NCBI RefSeq assembly: GCF_001512305.1
Contig: NZ_LNUT01000005.1
Coordinates: forward strand, 1,337,774-1,401,773
Length of the DNA: 64,000 nucleotides
Direction: 5' to 3'
From: Arthrobacter sp. EPSL27
GTDB lineage: Bacteria; Actinomycetota; Actinomycetes; Actinomycetales; Micrococcaceae
Below the pieces are notes generated by a model. The model saw only the letters and a list, made by a program, of their open reading frames with translations. It was not told the DNA's origin and made no database searches. Of the stretch, positions 39,912 through 49,008 are shown one piece after another. How positions within the stretch are numbered: the stretch's first letter is position 1; every line of letters starts with the position of its first letter. The translations under genes and the position numbers were made by a program.

Positions 39912-41510
39912 ATGGCTCTCACCATTTCAGCCCACCGCCCCGTCGACCGTGCGGAGGAGATCCTCACCCCGGAGGCGCTGGCCTTCATTGAGGAACTGCA
40001 CCAGCGGTTCGCCGCCACCCGCGGGGAGCTGCTCAAGGCCCGCGCGGTCAAGCGCGAGGAGGTGGCCCGCACCGGCCGGCTCGACTTCCTGCCGGAAACC
40101 CGCGACGTCCGCGAGGGCGACTGGACCGTGGCGCCGGCCCCGGCGGCCCTGCAGGACCGCCGGGTGGAGATGACGGGACCGGCCGCGCCGGCCAAGATGG
40201 CCATCAACGCCCTGAACTCCGGGGCCAAGGTGTGGCTTGCGGACCTTGAGGACGCCAGCACCCCCACCTGGTCCAACGTGATCGAATCGATCCTGAACCT
40301 CCGGGACGCCGCGGCCGGGACCCTGGCCTACACGGCCCCGGACGGCAAGGAGTACAGGCTGCGAACCGACGCCCCGCTGGCCGTCGTGGTGGCCCGCCCG
40401 CGCGGCTGGCACATGAGCGAACGGCACCTGCTGATCGGCGAGGAGCACACCGTGGGCGCCCTGGTGGACTTCGGCCTGCACTTCTTCCACACCGCCAAGC
40501 AGCTGCTGGAGAACGGCCACGGGCCGTACTACTACCTGCCCAAGATGGAGAGTCACCTCGAGGCCCGGCTCTGGAACGACGTCTTCGTCTTCGCCCAGGA
40601 CTACCTCGGGATCCCGCAGGGCACCATCCGCGCCACGGTGCTCATCGAAACCATCCCGGCAGCCTTCGAAATGGACGAGATCCTTTACGAACTCCGCGAC
40701 CACGCCTCCGGGCTGAACGCCGGCCGCTGGGACTACCTGTTCAGCATCATCAAGTACTTCCGCGACGCCGGCGCGCGCTTTGTGCTGCCGGACCGCGCCA
40801 CCGTGGCCATGACGGCGCCGTTTATGCGCGCCTACACCGAGCTGCTGGTCAAGACCTGCCACCACCGCGGCGCCTTCGCCATGGGCGGCATGGCCGCCGT
40901 CATCCCCAACCGCCGCGAACCCGAGGTCACCGCCCAGGCGTTCGAGAAGGTGCGGGCGGACAAGACCCGCGAGGCGAACGACGGCTTCGACGGCTCCTGG
41001 GTGGCCCACCCGGACCTGGTGCCGGTGTGCCGCGAAGTGTTCGACGGCGTCCTCGGCGAGCGCCCGAACCAGGTGGACCGGCAGCGCCCGGAGGTCTCCG
41101 TCACCGCGGACCAGCTCCTGGACATTGCCTCCGCCGGCGGCACGGTCACCGAGGCGGGCCTCCGCCAGAACCTGTACGTGGCCACCGCCTACACCGCGGT
41201 CTGGATCTCCGGCAACGGCGCCGTCGCCATCCACAACCTGATGGAGGACGCGGCGACGGCGGAGATCTCCCGCTCGCAGGTCTGGCAGCAGATCCGCAAC
41301 CAGGTGGTCCTCGCGGACACCGGGCGGACCGTGACCCGGGACCTGGTGGCCGGCATCCTCGCAGAGGAAACCGAGAAGCTCCGCGGCGAGGTGGGAGAGG
41401 ACGCGTTCGCGAAGTACTACCTGCCCGCCAGCAAGCTCATTGCAGACATCTGCCTCACCGAGGACTACACGGACTTCCTCACCACGCCGGCCTACGAACT
41501 GGTGGGCTGA
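39912..41510 (+). CDS. aceB: Malate synthase A
   Basis: 532 residues, the A-form length. It condenses glyoxylate with acetyl-CoA to malate. Signatures: 'FLPETRDVREGDWTVAP', 'KMAINALNSGAKVWLADLEDASTPTW' (in parts), the Mg-binding 'ATVLIETIPAAFEMDEIL', 'GLNAGRWDYLFS' and 'HRGAFAMGGMAAVIP'; the catalytic Asp is expected in the C-terminal part near 'IHNLMEDAATAEISR'. AAAGGA site 36 bp after the malic enzyme gene. As part of the purine operon it serves ureide-derived glyoxylate more than the classical acetate shunt; isocitrate lyase is not nearby. Confidence 0.95.
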   Translation: MALTISAHRPVDRAEEILTPEALAFIEELHQRFAATRGELLKARAVKREEVARTGRLDFLPETRDVREGDWTVAPAPAALQDRRVEMTGPAAPAKMAINALNSGAKVWLADLEDASTPTWSNVIESILNLRDAAAGTLAYTAPDGKEYRLRTDAPLAVVVARPRGWHMSERHLLIGEEHTVGALVDFGLHFFHTAKQLLENGHGPYYYLPKMESHLEARLWNDVFVFAQDYLGIPQGTIRATVLIETIPAAFEMDEILYELRDHASGLNAGRWDYLFSIIKYFRDAGARFVLPDRATVAMTAPFMRAYTELLVKTCHHRGAFAMGGMAAVIPNRREPEVTAQAFEKVRADKTREANDGFDGSWVAHPDLVPVCREVFDGVLGERPNQVDRQRPEVSVTADQLLDIASAGGTVTEAGLRQNLYVATAYTAVWISGNGAVAIHNLMEDAATAEISRSQVWQQIRNQVVLADTGRTVTRDLVAGILAEETEKLRGEVGEDAFAKYYLPASKLIADICLTEDYTDFLTTPAYELVG

Positions 41511-41513
41511 GCC

Positions 41514-42785
41514 GTGGCTGCACCCCCCTCCCTCTCCGCCGCGGACCTGGCGCACATCGATGACCGGCTGGCGGCCACGGACCTCCTGCTGGAGCGGAAC
41601 TACCCGGGAGACGACGGCACGCGCCAGCCGGTGCACACCGTCTACGTCCCGGCGGACCGCTTCACGCCCGGCTTCGCCGCCGGCTGGGGCGCCGAGGCGC
41701 TGGCCGCGGCCGACGCCCACGGCGGCCTGGAACAGCTGGGCATGCTCCTTGGCCAGGACGCTGACCTGGCCGCCGCCGTCGCGCCCCGCGTGGCCGCAAA
41801 GCTCGGCAACGAGCCCATCGAGGACCTGCGGCTGGACTTCGAGGACGGCTACGGCGACCGGGGCGACGAGGCGGAGGACGCGGACGCTTCCGCCGCAGCG
41901 GCCGCCGTCGCCGCGGCGGTGGCCGACGGCAGCGCACCGCCGTTCATCGGGATCCGGTTCAAGTGCTTCGAGGCGCCCACCCGCGCCCGCGGCCTGCGCA
42001 CCCTGGACCTGTTCGTCTCCGGCCTGGCCGCGGCCGGCGAGCTGCCGGAGGGGCTGGTGCTCACCCTGCCCAAGGTCACCACGGTGGCCCAGGTGCAGGC
42101 GATGGACTACGCAGTGTCCCGGCTGGAGGAAATCCACTCCCTGCCAGCCGGGCGCCTGCGGTTCGAGGTGCAGGTGGAAACCCCGCAGCTGATCCTGGGC
42201 CCGGACGGCACGTCCCCGGTGGCGCAGCTGCCACACGCCGTCCCCGGCCGGATCAGCGCGCTGCACTACGGCACGTACGACTATTCGGCGTCGCTGCAGA
42301 TCTCGGCGGAATACCAGTCCATGGAACACCCGGTGGCGGACTACGCCAAAGAGGTCATGCAGCTGGCCGTCGCGGGCACCGGCATCCGCCTCTCCGACGG
42401 GTCCACCAACGTCATGCCCGTCGGCGACGGCGTGCAGGACGCCTGGCGGCTCCACGGCCGGCTGGTCCGCCGCTCGCTGGAGCGCGGCTACTACCAGGGC
42501 TGGGACCTGCACCCCGCCCAGCTGCCAAGCCGCTTCGCCGCCACCTACGCCTTCTACCGGCAGGGCCTGCCCGCCGCCGCGGCCCGGCTCCGCAACTACG
42601 TGGAACAGACCCCGGGGGGCGTCATGGACGAGCCGGCCACGGCCCGCGCCCTGGCAGCCTTCGTGCTGCGCGGCGTCCAGTGCGGCGCCGTCGGCGCGGA
42701 TGAAGTAATGGCGATGGCCGGCGTCGGACTCCCCCAACTTGCTGCGCTGGCCCACCCCCGGCTGGCCCACTCCACTTCGAAGTAA
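41514..42785 (+). CDS. DUF6986 family protein (citrate lyase/HpcH-like barrel), function unknown
   Basis: 423 residues, GTG start 4 bases after the aceB stop. The core looks like the HpcH/HpaI-citrate lyase beta barrel: the acidic metal motif 'LRLDFEDGYG' (about 104-113), 'IGIRFKCFEAP' with an Arg at strand 5, 'LVLTLPKVTTV', 'FEVQVETPQLIL' with a metal-binding Glu, and 'ALHYGTYDYSASL'. Such enzymes make or break C-C bonds next to carboxylates, often with glyoxylate or pyruvate. Its place between malate synthase and ureidoglycine aminohydrolase suggests a glyoxylate or ureidoglycolate step. No activity is known to me for this family. Confidence 0.8.
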   Translation: MAAPPSLSAADLAHIDDRLAATDLLLERNYPGDDGTRQPVHTVYVPADRFTPGFAAGWGAEALAAADAHGGLEQLGMLLGQDADLAAAVAPRVAAKLGNEPIEDLRLDFEDGYGDRGDEAEDADASAAAAAVAAAVADGSAPPFIGIRFKCFEAPTRARGLRTLDLFVSGLAAAGELPEGLVLTLPKVTTVAQVQAMDYAVSRLEEIHSLPAGRLRFEVQVETPQLILGPDGTSPVAQLPHAVPGRISALHYGTYDYSASLQISAEYQSMEHPVADYAKEVMQLAVAGTGIRLSDGSTNVMPVGDGVQDAWRLHGRLVRRSLERGYYQGWDLHPAQLPSRFAATYAFYRQGLPAAAARLRNYVEQTPGGVMDEPATARALAAFVLRGVQCGAVGADEVMAMAGVGLPQLAALAHPRLAHSTSK

Positions 42786-42791
42786 GGACCA

Positions 42792-43607
42792 ATGATGGGC
42801 AAGTACTACTACCCCCAGGGCGGACTGCCGCCGCAGACTCACCTCACCACGGAACGGGCCATCGTCACGGAGGCCTACACGGTCATCCCCAAGGGCGTCA
42901 TGACCGACATCGTGACCAGCACCCTGCCGGGTTTCTCCAACACCCGCTCCTGGATCCTGGCCCGCCCGATCTCCGGGTTTGCAACCACGTTCTCGCAGCT
43001 GATCGTTGAGATCGGTCCCGGCGGCGGCGCCCCCAAGGCCGAGTTCGAGGCAGGTGTTGAAGGAGTTGTCTTCGTCACCAAGGGCAAGGTCAACCTGACC
43101 CTCGACGGCGAACTGCACCAGCTTGAGGAAGGCGGCTACGCCTACCTGGCCGCCGGTGCCACATGGGGTCTGGAGAACGTCTCGGATGACATTGTCTCCT
43201 TCCAATGGATCCGCAAGGCCTACGAGCGGCTTGAGGGTTACGAGGCAAAGTCCTTCGTTACCAGTGATGCCGAGGTGGAACCCACCGCGATGCCGGATAC
43301 CGACGGCGCCTGGAAAACCACCCGCTTCACTGATTCCAGCGATCTGGCCCATGACATGCAGGTGAACATTGTGACGTTCCAGCCGGGCGGGGTCATTCCG
43401 TTCCCGGAGACCCACGTCATGGAGCACGGCCTGTACGTCCTGGAGGGCAAGGCTATGTACCTGCTCAACAACGACTGGGTTGAGGTGGAGGCCGGCGACT
43501 TCATGTGGCTGCGCGCTTTCTGCCCGCAGGCCTGCTATGCCGGTGGTCCCGGCCAGTTCCGCTACCTGCTGTACAAGGACATGAACCGCCAGATCCGCCT
43601 CACCTAA
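42792..43607 (+). CDS. allE: (S)-ureidoglycine aminohydrolase
   Basis: 271 residues, a bicupin. The N-terminus 'YYYPQGGLPPQTHLTTERAIVTEAY' (in parts) and 'VMTDIVTSTLPGFSNT' are family marks; the C-terminal cupin carries the likely Mn site with 'PETHVMEHGLYVLEGKAMYLL' (His and Glu ligands) and 'WLRAFCPQACYAGG'. The enzyme hydrolyses ureidoglycine to ureidoglycolate, releasing ammonia. Its substrate is made by allantoate amidohydrolase, which is not found in this window. TAAGGA site; last gene of the operon, followed by a hairpin. ATG 42795 is an alternative start. Confidence 0.92.
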   Translation: MMGKYYYPQGGLPPQTHLTTERAIVTEAYTVIPKGVMTDIVTSTLPGFSNTRSWILARPISGFATTFSQLIVEIGPGGGAPKAEFEAGVEGVVFVTKGKVNLTLDGELHQLEEGGYAYLAAGATWGLENVSDDIVSFQWIRKAYERLEGYEAKSFVTSDAEVEPTAMPDTDGAWKTTRFTDSSDLAHDMQVNIVTFQPGGVIPFPETHVMEHGLYVLEGKAMYLLNNDWVEVEAGDFMWLRAFCPQACYAGGPGQFRYLLYKDMNRQIRLT

Positions 43608-43624
43608 GAGCCGGCCGCACCACG

Positions 43625-43653
43625 GGGTCCGTTCCGCACTGCGGGGCGGACCC
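43625..43653 (+). terminator. Hairpin after allE
   Basis: GGGTCCG (43625-43631) with CGGACCC (43647-43653) followed by TTTGTG. The downstream 50 bases contain four degenerate copies of CCCCTTGTGC at 14-16-base intervals. Confidence 0.65.
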
Positions 43654-43699
43654 TTTGTGCACGCCCTCTTGTGCGCTGGCCCCCTTGTGCCCTGACCCC

Positions 43700-43727
43700 T
43701 TGTGCCTTGCGCAGCGGTTGCTAGCCT
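43700..43727 (+). promoter_or_regulatory. Promoter of the 53-residue membrane protein
   Basis: TTGTGC at 43700-43705, 16-bp spacer, TAGCCT at 43722-43727; the GTG start follows 6 bases later, predicting a leaderless mRNA. Confidence 0.5.
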
Positions 43728-43733
43728 GAGGCT

Positions 43734-43895
43734 GTGAAATACGAACGCCTGTGGATCGGCATGCTCGTGGGCGCGGCCCTGGGCCTCGTGATCGGCGTGG
43801 TCAGCGCCGACAAGCCCTTCACCGGCCTGCTGGTTGGCCTTGCCGTCGGCGCCCTCGTGGGCCTGGCCGCCAGGAAGGACCCCTCCAAGGGCTAG
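43734..43895 (+). CDS. 53-residue glycine-zipper membrane protein
   Basis: GTG start, two short hydrophobic segments rich in small residues ('GMLVGAALGLVIGVV' and 'GLLVGLAVGALVGLAA') separated by 'SADKPFTG', ending 'RKDPSKG'. The GxxxG spacing is typical of small membrane proteins that pack as helices. No family name can be given. There is no Shine-Dalgarno site; the TAGCCT box 6 nt upstream suggests leaderless translation. The codons keep the strong G/C third-position bias of real genes here. Confidence 0.7.
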   Translation: MKYERLWIGMLVGAALGLVIGVVSADKPFTGLLVGLAVGALVGLAARKDPSKG

Positions 43896-43935
43896 GGATA
43901 TCCCCTGTCATAGACACACCCCGCCCGTCACCCCC

Positions 43936-43965
43936 TTGACTCACCTGCCCTACCTTCCCTAGACT
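43936..43965 (+). promoter_or_regulatory. Promoter of the hyi-allB operon
   Basis: TTGACT at 43936-43941, 18-bp spacer, TAGACT at 43960-43965. The first operator begins one base after the -10 box, so a bound regulator would cover the start point. Confidence 0.65.
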
Positions 43966-44001
43966 TTTCATAAAGCAGAATTAAGATTCCACAAAGCGGA
44001 A
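43966..44001. promoter_or_regulatory. Tandem operators before hyi
   Basis: TTTC-ATAAAGC-AGAA (43966-43980) and TTCC-ACAAAGC-GGAA (43987-44001), exactly 21 bp apart, both followed by TTAAG/ATAAG. A weaker third copy TTGA-ATGACTT-GAAA starts at 44007. The second site is the best match to the consensus in the window. Confidence 0.75.
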
Positions 44002-44089
44002 ATAAGTTGAATGACTTGAAATAGCTGGAAACCGCACAGGGCAACGCCGCCCGGGTTCCAGTTCCCGCCTTCACCGGAAAGACACCGCC

Positions 44090-44893
44090 ATGACCTACAC
44101 CGTGAACTGCTCCATCCTCCTGACCGAACTGCCCCTCCTCGAGCGTCCCGCCGCGGCAAAGGCCGCCGGTTTCGACGCCGTCGAGTTCTGGTGGCCGTTC
44201 GCCGAGTCCGTCCCCGGCGACGCCGAGGTCACCCGCTTCGAGCAGGCCATCACCGACGCCGGCGTCCAGCTCACCGGCCTCAACTTCAACGCCGGCGACA
44301 TGCCGGGCGGGGACCGGGGCCTGGTGTCCTGGAAGGGCCGCTGCTCCGAGTTCAAGGACAACATCGACGTCGTCGCCGGCATCGGCGGGCGCCTGGGCTG
44401 CAAGGCCTTCAACGCCCTCTACGGCAACCGGCAGGACGGGCAGACCCCGGAGGCCCAGGACGAACTGGCCGTCCGCAACCTCGCAGCCGCCGCCGCAGGC
44501 GTCGCCGGCATCGGCGGGACCGTGCTGCTCGAACCCGTCAGCGGCGCCCCGCGCTACCCGCTCCTCACCGCGGACGACGCCCTGCAGGTCATCGCCCGGG
44601 TGAAGGAGGAAACCGGCGCGGAGAACATCAAACTCCTCGCCGACTTCTACCACCTCGCCGTCAACGGCGACGACGTGGCCGCCGTGATCGAGAACCACGC
44701 CAAAGACTTCGGCCACATCCAGATCGCCGACAACCCCGGCCGCGGGGCTCCCGGAACCGGTGAGCTTCCCCTCGGCGAGTGGATCGCCCGCAGCCGCGAA
44801 CTGGGCTACGAGGGCTACATCGGCCTCGAATACAAGGAACCGGCGGAAACCGCCTTCGCCTGGGCCATCCGCGAAAAAGCACACACGCGCTAG
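44090..44893 (+). CDS. hyi: Hydroxypyruvate isomerase
   Basis: 267 residues, xylose-isomerase-like TIM barrel. Metal and catalytic segments: 'GFDAVEFWWPF' (Glu), 'LTGLNFNAGDMPGGDRGL' (in parts), 'VLLEPVSG' (Glu ligand), 'LLADFYHLAVNGDD' (Asp/His) and 'HIQIADNPGRGAPGTGELP', the last being diagnostic for Hyi. It interconverts hydroxypyruvate and tartronate semialdehyde, linking Gcl and GlxR. First gene of the hyi-glxR-gcl-glxK-allB operon, with tandem operators upstream. No strong Shine-Dalgarno site; GGAAAG lies 9 bases before the ATG. Confidence 0.93.
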   Translation: MTYTVNCSILLTELPLLERPAAAKAAGFDAVEFWWPFAESVPGDAEVTRFEQAITDAGVQLTGLNFNAGDMPGGDRGLVSWKGRCSEFKDNIDVVAGIGGRLGCKAFNALYGNRQDGQTPEAQDELAVRNLAAAAAGVAGIGGTVLLEPVSGAPRYPLLTADDALQVIARVKEETGAENIKLLADFYHLAVNGDDVAAVIENHAKDFGHIQIADNPGRGAPGTGELPLGEWIARSRELGYEGYIGLEYKEPAETAFAWAIREKAHTR

Positions 44894-44926
44894 AACATCC
44901 CCCAGACTTCAGGAAAGAGAACCCTC

Positions 44927-45805
44927 ATGAGCAACGTTGCAGTCATCGGACTCGGAATCATGGGCCTGCCCATGGCCATCAACCTCGTCAACGCCAGCCA
45001 CACCGTCACCGGCTTCAACCGCAGCCAGGACAAGATCGACAAGCTCGTCTCCGAAGGCGGCAAGGGTGCCGCCAGCATCGCCGAGGCCGTCAAGGACGCC
45101 GACGTCGTCATCACCATGGTGCCGGACTCCCCCGATGTCGAAGGCGTGGTGAGCGGCCCCGACGGCGTCTTCGCCAACGCCAAGCGGGGCGCCCTGTGGA
45201 TCGACGCGTCCAGCATCCGGCCCGACGTCGCCAAGCGCCTCGCCGGCGACGCCACCGCCGCCGGTATCCGCCCCCTCGATGCCCCGGTCTCCGGAGGCGA
45301 ACAGGGCGCCATCGACGCCGCCCTGTCCATCATGGTCGGCGGCGACGCGGCGGACTTCGAAGCCGCCCAGGATGTCCTCACCGCCGTGGGCAAAACCATC
45401 GTCCACGTCGGCCCGTCCGGCTCCGGCCAGACCGTCAAGGCAGCCAACCAGCTGATTGTCGCCGTCAACATCGAGGTCCTGGCCGAGGCCATCGCCTTCC
45501 TCGAGGCCTACGAGGTGGACACGGACGCGGCCCTCAAGGTCCTCGGCGGCGGCCTGGCCGGCTCCAAGGTCCTGGACCAGAAGGGACAGAAGATGCTGGA
45601 CCGCAACTTCGACCCCGGCTTCCGCCTGGCCCTGCACCACAAGGACCTGGGCATCGTCACCTCCGCCGCCCGCGAGGCGAACGTCGCCGTCCCCCTCGGC
45701 GCCCTCGCCGCCCAGCTTGTCGCCGCCACCGTCAACCAGGGCGACGGCGCACTGGACCACTCCGGACTCTTCAAGCAGGTCCTGCAGCTCTCCGGCCGGA
45801 AGTAG
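44927..45805 (+). CDS. glxR: 2-hydroxy-3-oxopropionate (tartronate semialdehyde) reductase
   Basis: 292 residues, beta-hydroxyacid dehydrogenase family. 'IGLGIMGLPMAINL' (7-20) is the NAD(P) motif, 'LDAPVSGGEQGAIDAALSIMVGG' (in parts) the substrate loop, and 'GSGQTVKAANQLIVA' carries the catalytic lysine. It reduces tartronate semialdehyde, the product of Gcl, to D-glycerate. AAAGAGA upstream of the ATG, 33 bp after hyi. Copy 3 of the dispersed palindromic repeat follows and separates it from gcl. Confidence 0.94.
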   Translation: MSNVAVIGLGIMGLPMAINLVNASHTVTGFNRSQDKIDKLVSEGGKGAASIAEAVKDADVVITMVPDSPDVEGVVSGPDGVFANAKRGALWIDASSIRPDVAKRLAGDATAAGIRPLDAPVSGGEQGAIDAALSIMVGGDAADFEAAQDVLTAVGKTIVHVGPSGSGQTVKAANQLIVAVNIEVLAEAIAFLEAYEVDTDAALKVLGGGLAGSKVLDQKGQKMLDRNFDPGFRLALHHKDLGIVTSAAREANVAVPLGALAAQLVAATVNQGDGALDHSGLFKQVLQLSGRK

Positions 45806-45845
45806 CCCCTCCCCACCCGAGGCCCCGCCCCCAACTCCCTCCGGG

Positions 45846-45928
45846 GAGGGGCACATTGACACGAAACGCCGGCCAGCCGCCGTCGTTCCCGCCGAAAAGC
45901 ACGCCAAAGTGCCCCCGGACCGCCGGGC
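45846..45928 (+). repeat. Dispersed palindromic repeat, copy 3
   Basis: Left arm GAGGGGCACATTGACACG, right arm CAAAGTGCCCCCGGACCGCC, about 50 diverged bases between. Same orientation as copies 1 and 2, and the only copy lying inside a presumed operon (between glxR and gcl). Confidence 0.75.
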
Positions 45929-45971
45929 CTTCCTTCAGCACACCCAAAATCAGACTTTCAAGGAGCACCCC

Positions 45972-47762
<1,791 letters not shown>

Positions 47763-47763
47763 G

Positions 47764-49008
47764 ATGCGGGTGGTCATCGCTCCGGACAAGTTCAAGGGCT
47801 CGCTGTCCGCCCCGGAGGTGGCCCTGCGCCTCGAAGCAGGACTCCAAGCGGCCACCGGCTCCAACCTGGAGGTGCTCCGGATTCCCGTGGCCGACGGCGG
47901 CGAGGGAACCCTCGACGCCGCCGTCGGCTCCGGCTTCGCCCGGCGCAGCGCCCTGGTCAGCGGGCCCACCGGGCAGCGGATCCGGGCGGAGTTCGCGGTC
48001 CGCGGGCGGGAGGCTGTCATCGAGATGGCTGCGGCCTCCGGGCTGGCGGCACTCCCGGGCGGCACGGGTAGTTCCGGCGGCGCTGGTAGTTCCGGCGGCG
48101 CTGGCGGCCGGCCGGATTCCGCCAGCGCCAAGAGTGCCACCAGCCTCGGCACCGGCGAGCTGATCCGGGCGGCACTGGACGCCGGCTGCCGGCAGATCAT
48201 CCTCGGCGTCGGCGGCAGCGCCAACACCGACGGCGGCGCCGGTGTCCTGCAGGGGCTAGGCGCCCGGCTGCTGGACGCCGCCGGCCGCGAACTCCCGCCG
48301 GGCGGCGCCGCCCTCGCGGACCTGGACCGGATCGACTTCTCGGGCTTTGATTCCCGGCTGGACGAGGCCCGCTTCGTCCTGGCCAGCGACGTGGACAACC
48401 CGCTGCTCGGAGCAGGCGGCGCCCCCGCGGTCTTCGGCCCGCAGAAGGGCGCCACCCCGGCGGACGTGGCCATCCTCGACGCCGCCCTGACCCGCTTTGT
48501 GGACGTCCTCGCCGCCGAGATCGGCCCCCGCGCGCTGAAGGCGGCCGAGGCTCCCGGCGCCGGCGCGGCAGGCGGCGTGGGCTATGCGGCCATCGCGGTC
48601 CTGGCCGCGACGCGCAGGCCGGGCATCGACGTCGTGCTGGAATTCACCGGGCTCGCCGACCGGCTGGCCGGCGCGGACCTGGTGATCACCGGAGAAGGCA
48701 GCCTGGACGAACAAAGCCTGCTCGGCAAAACACCGGTTGGCGTGGCGCGGGCTGCAGCGCGCGCCGGGGTGCCGGCGGTGGCCGTCTGCGGCCGCACCAC
48801 GCTCACTCCGGAGCAACAGAACAATTCCGGTTTCCGGCAGGTCTACCCGCTGACCGCGCTGGAGGCCAAGGTAGAACTATGTATAGCCCAGGCAGGGCCG
48901 CTGCTCGAACAGCTGGGAAAGCTGATCGGCGCGGACCTGGCCGGCCTCACCCTGGCTGGCAACCACCCGGCAAACACTGCTGGCACAAAGGAGCCCCTGA
49001 ATGTCTGA
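47764..49008 (+). CDS. glxK: Glycerate kinase
   Basis: 414 residues, GckA/GarK family, phosphorylating glycerate at the end of the glyoxylate route. 'VVIAPDKFKGSLSAPEVA' at the N-terminus, 'PVADGGEGTLDAAVG', 'ILGVGGSANTDGGAGVLQGLGA' (in parts), 'ASDVDNPLLG' and 'ITGEGSLDEQSLLGKTPVGVA' are the family blocks. Unusual is a ~25-residue Gly/Ser insertion after 'ASGLAALPGG', built from an 18-bp tandem repeat. The N-terminal ATG follows the gcl stop by one base, and the 3' end overlaps the allB start by 8 bases, so the operon is tightly coupled. Confidence 0.93.
   Translation: MRVVIAPDKFKGSLSAPEVALRLEAGLQAATGSNLEVLRIPVADGGEGTLDAAVGSGFARRSALVSGPTGQRIRAEFAVRGREAVIEMAAASGLAALPGGTGSSGGAGSSGGAGGRPDSASAKSATSLGTGELIRAALDAGCRQIILGVGGSANTDGGAGVLQGLGARLLDAAGRELPPGGAALADLDRIDFSGFDSRLDEARFVLASDVDNPLLGAGGAPAVFGPQKGATPADVAILDAALTRFVDVLAAEIGPRALKAAEAPGAGAAGGVGYAAIAVLAATRRPGIDVVLEFTGLADRLAGADLVITGEGSLDEQSLLGKTPVGVARAAARAGVPAVAVCGRTTLTPEQQNNSGFRQVYPLTALEAKVELCIAQAGPLLEQLGKLIGADLAGLTLAGNHPANTAGTKEPLNV
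48067..48102 (+). repeat. 18-bp tandem repeat inside glxK
   Basis: GGTAGTTCCGGCGGCGCT occurs twice head to tail, coding for GSSGGA twice. Copy number could vary without a frameshift. Confidence 0.8.

Noticed and set aside
39927..43427. Very long minus-strand open frame (over 1100 codons) opposite malic enzyme, aceB, DUF6986 and allE
   Set aside because: It is antisense to four well-recognised genes with intact motifs. High G+C makes stop-free antisense frames common; the translation is Gly/Val/His-rich and has no domain.
45456..45971. Extension of gcl upstream into glxR and the repeat
   Set aside because: The family N-terminus begins at 45972, with AAGGAGC; Val51 falls at the known place only with this start.
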